From Rhodospirillaceae bacterium (GTDB lineage Bacteria > Pseudomonadota > Alphaproteobacteria > UBA8366 > GCA-2717185), in assembly GCA_018660965.1 (NCBI GenBank), contig JABJJH010000586.1, forward strand, positions 1-10,671: DNA of 10,671 bases, read 5' to 3'. The position numbers and the translations under genes are program-made. Below are positions 6,569 through 10,671 of the stretch, piece after piece (the first letter of the stretch is position 1; each line of letters opens with the position of its first letter). The notes beneath the pieces were generated by a model that worked only from the letters and a program-made list of their open reading frames with translations, made no database searches and was not told the origin of the DNA.

Positions 6569-8377
6569 CTAACCTTGTAGACGTTCCAGGAAGCTTTCGA
6601 TTTGTGTGCGCAGTTCACTTGATTTCTCAGTGAGTTCGGACGCCGAGTGCAGCACCTGGGTAGCCGCTGCTCCGGATTCCGACGCCGCCTGCGTGACGTC
6701 TGTAATGTTGGTGGTGACCTCTCGGGTGCCTTCGGACGCTTGTACGATGTTACGCGAGATTTCCTGAGTCGCCGCACCTTGTTCTTCAACCGCCGACGCA
6801 ATACCCGAGGTGATCTCGTTGATCTTTCCGATCGTACTGCGAATGCTGTCGATGGCCGTGACCGTTTCGCGGGTCACGCTTTGGATGTCGGTAATTTGGC
6901 TGGAAATATCCTCGGTCGCACGCGCGGTTTGATTGGCGAGCGATTTTACTTCCGACGCGACGACCGCGAAGCCTTTACCGGCGTCACCGGCGCGGGCCGC
7001 TTCGATTGTCGCGTTCAGTGCGAGCAGGTTGGTTTGGCCAGCGATATTGTTAATCAATTCGACGACTTCACCAATTTTCTGACCAGCCGCGGACAAACTT
7101 TCGACCGTGGTGTTCGTTCGTTCCGCTTCGTCCGCCGCTGCTTGGGCGATTTCCGTGGAATGCACCACCTGACGACTGATTTCCGTGATCGAACTCGACA
7201 ATTCTTCCGCCGCAGCCGCAACGGTTTGAACATTCGTTGAGGCCTCTTCGGAAGCGGCGGCGACAGCGGCTGATTGCTGACTGACGCGATCCACCGCACC
7301 GTTCATCACTTGTGCGCTTGAGTCCAGTTCGCCTGCCGCGTTGGCGACAAATTCCGCGACACTTTGAACGCTGGTCGCGATATTGATCTGGTCCGTGATA
7401 AGATTCCAGCTCAGCATGGGGCCAAGGTATTCGCCGTTTAGTCCCGTAACCGCACTGACATTCAGGTCCAGTTTTTCCTCGCCCAGTTCAATTGTCGCGC
7501 GATGGGGCATGTTATTGGGATCGGACAGAAGCCGTCGTTGCATTGACGGGTTTTTGTGGAAAACGTCGATACAAACGCCCATAAGTTTGTCCGCCGGCGC
7601 CGGTAACAAGCTTTCCAGTGGTCGCAGTGTGTTTATGCTGGTCTGGTTGATATAGGTGATCGTGAAGTCTTCAGGATCAGCCATCAGGACGTTGACCGGC
7701 ATTTTGTCGAGCATTTGCGCCATACGGGCGGTATCCGCGTCCAGCTTCACTTTTTCGGTTATGATGGACCAGGTCAACATTGGGGCAATGTAGTTGCCGT
7801 CATTGTCTTTGAGCGCTGTCACCAGCAAATCGAGAATTTCGTCACCGACCTGAATGTGGGCGGTGTGTGGAAGGTTGTTCGGATTTGCAAGCAGTCGACG
7901 TTGATGACTGGGGTCCTTATGGAACATATCGATGCATCCGCCCATGAGCTGGTCGACGGGTTTTGGCAGTAAATGTTCCAGAGATTTGAGCGTGGTGACC
8001 GTCGACTCGTTCATGTAATCAATTTCGAACGTTTCCGGATGACAGGTCATCACATTGATCGGGATTTGGTCGACCATCTGCTGAATACGGAAAGCTTTTT
8101 CTTCGAGTTTCACTTTCTCGGTAATGACCGACCACGTTAACATGGGGCCGAGATACTCGCCGGAATCATCTTTAAGCGCCGTGACGAGCAGGTCTAAAAT
8201 CTCGTCGCCAACCTGAATTTGCGCGTTATGCGGCAAGTTGGCGGGGTTTGCGAGAATATGACGCTGCATGCTGGGGTCTTTGTGGAAGATATCAATGCAT
8301 TCGCCCATCAGCTGATCAACCGGTCTGGGCAGTAGATGCTCCAGGGATTTAAGCGTGTTGACCGTCGACGGGTTCAT
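6569..8377 (-). CDS. Soluble methyl-accepting chemotaxis protein with tandem PAS repeats (main part of an interrupted gene)
   Basis: This frame has 602 codons from ATG 8377. It continues in the same frame as the 5' fragment at 8396-8572, separated only by a TAA codon. The intact gene would run 8572-6569 (667 codons). Domains in the 602-residue numbering: remainder of PAS1 (1-98), PAS2 (about 100-219), PAS3 (about 221-340), then an MCP signalling domain (about 345-600). The signalling domain has the conserved hairpin tip AGQTNLLALNATIEAARAGD (446-465), then GFAVVASEVKSLA. No membrane helix is seen, so it should be a cytoplasmic receptor signalling through CheW/CheA, which are not in this window. 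Each PAS keeps a Cys and two His at matching positions (C27/H32/H50, C148/H153/H171, C269/H274/H292), possible cofactor or redox ligands. No CheR-docking pentapeptide is visible at the C-terminus. ATG 8377 lacks a Shine-Dalgarno site, so the start is only formal. If translated by reinitiation, the product would lack the first strand of PAS1. Confidence 0.85.
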   Translation of the reverse strand: MNPSTVNTLKSLEHLLPRPVDQLMGECIDIFHKDPSMQRHILANPANLPHNAQIQVGDEILDLLVTALKDDSGEYLGPMLTWSVITEKVKLEEKAFRIQQMVDQIPINVMTCHPETFEIDYMNESTVTTLKSLEHLLPKPVDQLMGGCIDMFHKDPSHQRRLLANPNNLPHTAHIQVGDEILDLLVTALKDNDGNYIAPMLTWSIITEKVKLDADTARMAQMLDKMPVNVLMADPEDFTITYINQTSINTLRPLESLLPAPADKLMGVCIDVFHKNPSMQRRLLSDPNNMPHRATIELGEEKLDLNVSAVTGLNGEYLGPMLSWNLITDQINIATSVQSVAEFVANAAGELDSSAQVMNGAVDRVSQQSAAVAAASEEASTNVQTVAAAAEELSSSITEISRQVVHSTEIAQAAADEAERTNTTVESLSAAGQKIGEVVELINNIAGQTNLLALNATIEAARAGDAGKGFAVVASEVKSLANQTARATEDISSQITDIQSVTRETVTAIDSIRSTIGKINEITSGIASAVEEQGAATQEISRNIVQASEGTREVTTNITDVTQAASESGAAATQVLHSASELTEKSSELRTQIESFLERLQG

Positions 8378-8443
8378 ATATTCGATGGTGAAGTTTTATT
8401 TGTCGCAGGTCATGACATTGATCGGAATTTGCTCGATCATCTG
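7355..8443 (-). repeat. Three tandem PAS-coding repeats of 363 bp
   Basis: Units begin at the Gln codon before M(I/V/L)(E/D)(Q/K)(I/M)P: unit 1 at 8443-8081, unit 2 at 8080-7718, unit 3 at 7717-7355. The period is exactly 121 codons. Units 1 and 2 differ at about 17 of 88 aligned residues downstream of the stop, so they are roughly four-fifths identical. Unit 3 is more diverged. This suggests an older duplication followed by a more recent one within the gene. The shared core reads CID.FHK.P..QR..L..P...PH, then LDL.V.A and GPML.W...T. Confidence 0.85.
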
Positions 8444-8572
8444 CCGTAAACTGTCGCGTTCGGTTTCGACTTCCGCCAAACGTTGACGGAGCTTGGTGAC
8501 TTCGGCGCTTGTGTTCATCGAAGATACTTGAGGTGTATCGCCCGAATCGGCGTCGGTATCCTGGTTTACCAT
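8396..8572 (-). pseudogene. 5' fragment of the chemoreceptor gene, ending at an in-frame TAA
   Basis: ATG 8572 has a strong ribosome site AGGGGA (8579-8584, spacing 6), so this is the true gene start. The 58 codons encode a polar N-terminus, a short coiled coil (about 22-46: EVTKLRQRLAEVETERDSLR) and the first strand of PAS1 (QIPINVMTC, matching PAS2 QIPINVMTC). Codon 59 is TAA, where PAS2 has GAA (Glu) and PAS3 also has Glu. The next residues NFTIEYMN resume the PAS1 alignment without any gap, in the same frame. It is therefore a nonsense codon and not a frameshift. It may be a real inactivating or truncating mutation, a base-call error, or a read-through site. Confidence 0.75.
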
Positions 8573-8578
8573 GTTTAA

Positions 8579-8584
8579 TCCCCT
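8579..8584 (-). promoter_or_regulatory. Ribosome binding site of the chemoreceptor gene
   Basis: AGGGGA on the minus strand, six bases before ATG 8572. It decides the start against an in-frame upstream ATG (8644) that lies inside the leader hairpin region and would add 24 residues with no PAS counterpart. Confidence 0.65.
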
Positions 8585-8609
8585 AAATTTGGTTCTCGTA
8601 ATTTGTCTA

Positions 8610-8633
8610 CCGTTGGAATCTAATTCCCAACGG
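8610..8633 (-). promoter_or_regulatory. Leader hairpin upstream of the chemoreceptor start
   Basis: CCGTTGG-AAT-CTA-ATT-C-CCAACGG (8610-8633, plus-strand reading) forms a stem of ten pairs with a 3-base loop and one bulged C, 38-61 bases before ATG 8572. It is not followed by T residues on either strand, so terminator function is unlikely. It may be an mRNA leader structure or a protein operator. Confidence 0.5.
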
Positions 8634-8636
8634 GTT

Positions 8637-8697
8637 GTCTTCAAGTCGTCTTCATTGGGTTAAAATTCATCGTTGTGATTGAAACCGGGTGAAGACG
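8637..8697. repeat. TGAAGAC motif repeated upstream of the chemoreceptor gene
   Basis: On the minus strand TGAAGAC occurs at 8654-8648 and 8643-8637, 11 bases apart, in direct orientation. An inverted copy lies on the plus strand (TGAAGACG, 8690-8697) and pairs perfectly over 8 bases with CGTCTTCA at 8647-8654. The 11-base period places the direct copies on one face of the helix, as for OmpR/PhoB-type regulator sites. The binding protein is unknown. Confidence 0.4.
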
Positions 8698-8734
8698 CCT
8701 TCGTTTCATGAAACCAATTTAGACTGGGAATGAT

Positions 8735-8757
8735 GTAAATTTGGTTAATTAATTTAC
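8735..8757. promoter_or_regulatory. AT-rich palindrome in the divergent region
   Basis: GTAAATT (8735-8741) and AATTTAC (8751-8757) are perfect inverted arms separated by 9 bases that include TTAATT. The layout is that of a dimeric repressor or activator operator. It lies about midway between the receptor gene and the response regulator gene, so it could serve either. Confidence 0.4.
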
Positions 8758-8775
8758 TAAAATTGAATCTGCGAA

Positions 8776-8837
8776 TTACAATGCTCGTCACCGCTTGTAA
8801 TACAGTTTGCAATGCACGACGCCTCTTGTAATACAGT
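8776..8837. repeat. Two tandem 31-bp repeats upstream of the response regulator
   Basis: Unit A (8776-8806) and unit B (8807-8837) abut exactly and match at 26 of 31 positions. The last 13 bases of each (CTTGTAATACAGT) are identical and contain the dyad TGTA-A-TACA. The 31-base spacing is close to three helical turns, so two proteins would bind the same face. The pair ends about 80 bases before the proposed start at 8917. No third copy is visible on either side. Confidence 0.6.
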
Positions 8838-8916
8838 AAGTCTGGACATTAAGTTTTTGAATTGTTCGTGATTCGCTGTCGCTTGAATCAAGGCGTTGAG
8901 TATAGTGGAGTGGTGT

Positions 8917-9552
8917 TTGCGCGTTCTTATCATTGACCAATACCCTTTGATTCGGGACGCGGTAACGACGTTGTTGCTGCGCTCGCATCCGTCTGCGTTG
9001 ATTGTGACGGCGGACACGGTTTTGGAAGCGCTGGCAACGCCATGGGAAGATGACCCGGCATTAATTGTCTGTGATGCGTTTGCTGAGGAAGACCCGGTTG
9101 AGGCGTTGCAACGCTTGCGTTCGTGGTGTCCCGACGCACCCATTCTCGTCTTGTCCGATCCGGATGATCAAAACGATATCTCCCGAATTATGCAGGCTGG
9201 GGCAACGGCGTTTGTGCGAAAAACCGATTCTGTCGTAACGGTGTCCGGCGCAATACGCCTGTGTCTTGGCGGCGGCGCTTATATTTCTTCCAGCCGCGAA
9301 TCTGGCGTCGCTGGGCGTACTGGATTATCGCAAGATGGTGGGGGCTTTTCCGGGCCGCATTTAACGGCGCGGCAGCTTGAAGTTCTGAATGCAATTTCAC
9401 GCGGCCTGTCTAATCGGGGTATCGCTGGGGAACTGGGTTTGGCTGAAGGCACGGTGAAAATACACGTCGCGGCGATCTTCAAGGCGTTGGGCGTGTCCAA
9501 TCGAACCCAGGCTGTATTGGCCGGGAGCCGCGCGGGGTTGGTTTGGGGATAG
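8917..9552 (+). CDS. NarL/LuxR-family response regulator
   Basis: From TTG 8917 the protein has 211 residues, the usual length for a NarL-type regulator. The receiver domain (1-120) starts MRVLIIDQYPLIRD, and has phospho-acceptor D53 (IVCDAF), S80 (LVLSDP) and K102 (FVRKTD). The normal acidic pair is D7/Q8, so one metal-binding acid is replaced by Gln, and the loop after D53 (AFAEEDP) departs from the common L.MP form. A Gly/Ser linker (about 125-147) leads to a LuxR-type helix-turn-helix: LTARQLEVLNAISRGLSNR (149-167), then GTVKIHVAAIFKALGV (178-193). TTG 8917 is chosen because GGAG lies 6 bases upstream and the protein then begins at the usual receiver start. TTG 8896 (with AAGG nearby) and GTG 8905 are alternatives. 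A 6-bp inverted repeat (TGATTC 8869-8874, GAATCA 8885-8890) lies just upstream. No histidine kinase is nearby. Targets are unknown; the divergent receptor gene is an obvious candidate. Confidence 0.9.
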   Translation: MRVLIIDQYPLIRDAVTTLLLRSHPSALIVTADTVLEALATPWEDDPALIVCDAFAEEDPVEALQRLRSWCPDAPILVLSDPDDQNDISRIMQAGATAFVRKTDSVVTVSGAIRLCLGGGAYISSSRESGVAGRTGLSQDGGGFSGPHLTARQLEVLNAISRGLSNRGIAGELGLAEGTVKIHVAAIFKALGVSNRTQAVLAGSRAGLVWG

Positions 9553-9573
9553 AGGGGGTATGAGGCCCTTCGG

Positions 9574-10482
9574 TCAATCGAGCAGAACGATAATCAGGAT
9601 GCCCGTGACGATTGAGACAATTCCGAAAAATTCCATCAACGTCGTCTTTTCCTTGAAGAAAAAGATTGATGCGATGAACGTAAAAACCAATTCAATTTGA
9701 CCCAGCGCGCGCACATAGGCCGCATTTTGCATCGTGAACGCCGTGAACCATGCGATTGACCCCATGACCCCGGCGACGCCTACCGGTAATGCCCATCGCC
9801 AATTTCGCACGACGGCGGTGAGTGTTTCCCGTTCTCGGAATAGCAAATAAATACCCATGGCGATAGTTTGCAGTACGATCCCCAGCGCCAGGGCGAAAGC
9901 CGCCGCCATCACGACGTTGTCGTGGTTCAAGGACAGCGCCGCGCCTCTGAAAAAAACCACAGAGGCGCCGAGGAAGGCGCCGGACGCGAGCCCGATCAGG
10001 GTCGCTTTTTCGGTCATGCCCGTAATCAGCGACGATACCGAGACATGCGTTTGCGCCACCGACATCGCCATGATGCCGACAACGCTGATGGCGATGGCGA
10101 TGGCGGCGGTCAACGATATCGTATCGCCAAGAAGAATGAGACCTAGGAAAGCGACCTGGACGATTTCGGTTTTCGAATAGGTCGTGCCGACGGCGAAATT
10201 GCGGAATGAAAACATCCACACCATCAAGGCGGTGGATAATATCTGAGTCGTGCCGCCGAGAACGCAATACAGCAGGAACACGCCATTGGGTTGGGGAAAC
10301 GCGAGGCCGCCCCAATGATTTAATCCCCATAGGTAGAAAACAGCGAAGGGCCACGCATAGAAAAACCGCACATAAGTCGCGCCCGCCGTCGTGAGCTGCG
10401 ACTTCAGGTGCTTTTGCAGTGCTGAGCGAAGGTTTTGACAGAACGCGGCGACAAGGGTGATGGGGATCCACAACTCGATCAT
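9574..10482 (-). CDS. EamA/DMT-superfamily transporter
   Basis: This 302-residue inner-membrane protein has about ten hydrophobic helices in two similar halves (about 3-140 and 160-302), the standard plan of EamA-domain permeases of the drug/metabolite transporter superfamily. The opening MIELWIPITLVAAFCQNLRS and the following ALQKHLK and TYVRF resemble a common proteobacterial EamA subgroup as I recall it. The second half ends with ALGQIELVFTFIASIFFFKEK, typical of the last EamA helices. ATG 10482 is chosen because it gives this family-like start. The 18-codon extension to TTG 10536 is basic and unlike the family. No good Shine-Dalgarno site precedes either. Its stop lies 21 bases from the stop of the convergent response regulator. 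Substrate (metabolite or drug export) cannot be told. Confidence 0.88.
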   Translation of the reverse strand: MIELWIPITLVAAFCQNLRSALQKHLKSQLTTAGATYVRFFYAWPFAVFYLWGLNHWGGLAFPQPNGVFLLYCVLGGTTQILSTALMVWMFSFRNFAVGTTYSKTEIVQVAFLGLILLGDTISLTAAIAIAISVVGIMAMSVAQTHVSVSSLITGMTEKATLIGLASGAFLGASVVFFRGAALSLNHDNVVMAAAFALALGIVLQTIAMGIYLLFRERETLTAVVRNWRWALPVGVAGVMGSIAWFTAFTMQNAAYVRALGQIELVFTFIASIFFFKEKTTLMEFFGIVSIVTGILIIVLLD

Positions 10483-10545
10483 GCGGCGAGTATATTTATT
10501 AATTTTGCGGGAACCAGCCCTGACTGCGAATGCCAAAGGTTTGAT

Positions 10546-10671
10546 TCAGGAGATTATAGGCGTTGATGCAATCGTTAATTTACCGGCATACTGCGCCGCT
10601 GGCGGGTTGGCGCCAATCTGATCCTTCATGTCGTAACGGTTATTCCGAAATTCGGTTAACCGCGCGGAGAC
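10546..10671 (-). CDS. Possible C-terminal fragment of an unknown gene at the right edge
   Basis: The minus strand is open from the edge to TGA 10548-10546 (41 residues). It contains NRYDMKDQIGANPPAAQYAG, which reads like ordinary protein but matches no family I know. It would lie 63 bases upstream of the EamA start in the same direction. The plus strand is also open from 10565 to the edge, with a less protein-like Arg/Ser-rich product. Too short to be sure. Confidence 0.35.
   Translation of the reverse strand, partial: VSARLTEFRNNRYDMKDQIGANPPAAQYAGKLTIASTPIIS
10553..10558 (-). promoter_or_regulatory. Possible -10 box for the EamA gene
   Basis: The minus strand carries a perfect TATAAT at 10558-10553, about 70 bases before ATG 10482. 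The -35 region at the right spacing (around TAAATT) is weak, so this is only a candidate promoter. Confidence 0.3.

Noticed and set aside
6647..7240. Long plus-strand ORF (197 codons) antisense to the receptor signalling domain
   Set aside because: Arg/Asp/Gly-rich composition typical of an antisense shadow of a biased coding region; the minus frame is an unmistakable MCP.
9553..9573. Possible bidirectional terminator between convergent genes (AGGG...CCCT)
   Set aside because: The stem is only about 4 bases and no T-run follows.
10565..10671. Plus-strand open frame at the right edge
   Set aside because: Short, with no ribosome site and an Arg/Ser-rich product. The opposite strand reads more like protein.

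Overview
The window reads as accessory chromosome of a motile, environmentally responsive proteobacterium. By gene style it is most likely an alphaproteobacterium: moderate GC in genes, AT-rich intergenic gaps, frequent GTG/TTG starts, and a soluble PAS-type methyl-accepting protein. This placement is an inference from protein families; there is no rRNA or other taxonomic marker. No tRNA, rRNA, CRISPR array, insertion sequence or phage gene was seen.

Layout. Positions 1-577 (minus) hold the N-terminal part of an unrecognised coiled-coil protein that runs off the left edge. A 377-base gap with a hairpin and one doubtful small ORF follows. Next is a class III nucleotide cyclase homologue (955-2127, minus) with an altered base-recognition pocket. 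It is divergent from a 12-TM MFS transporter (2325-3605, plus). After a 332-base AT-rich gap, a small unrecognised protein (3938-4408) is followed one base later by a REC-GGDEF-EAL cyclic-di-GMP enzyme (4410-6290). A strong minus-strand intrinsic terminator (about 6441-6487) ends a soluble chemoreceptor gene read from 8572 down to 6569. That receptor has three tandem PAS repeats with an exact 121-residue period, and its reading frame is broken by one in-frame TAA (8396-8398) near the start of the first PAS. The 344-base divergent region upstream is full of repeats: a hairpin in the receptor leader, a TGAAGAC repeat set, a palindrome, and two tandem 31-bp units. A NarL/LuxR-type response regulator follows (8917-9552, plus). 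It converges on an EamA-family (DMT superfamily) transporter (9574-10482, minus), and a possible C-terminal gene fragment lies at the right edge.

How the genes may work together. Between the two transporters are proteins for four signalling modes: a class III cyclase, a cyclic-di-GMP synthase/phosphodiesterase, a chemoreceptor and a two-component regulator. No histidine kinase, CheA/CheW or cNMP receptor is present, so partners must be elsewhere. The best-supported functional pair is the small protein at 3938 with the GGDEF-EAL enzyme, which appear translationally coupled. The most notable points are the interrupted receptor, the cyclase with substituted substrate-specifying residues, and the tandem repeat upstream of the response regulator.
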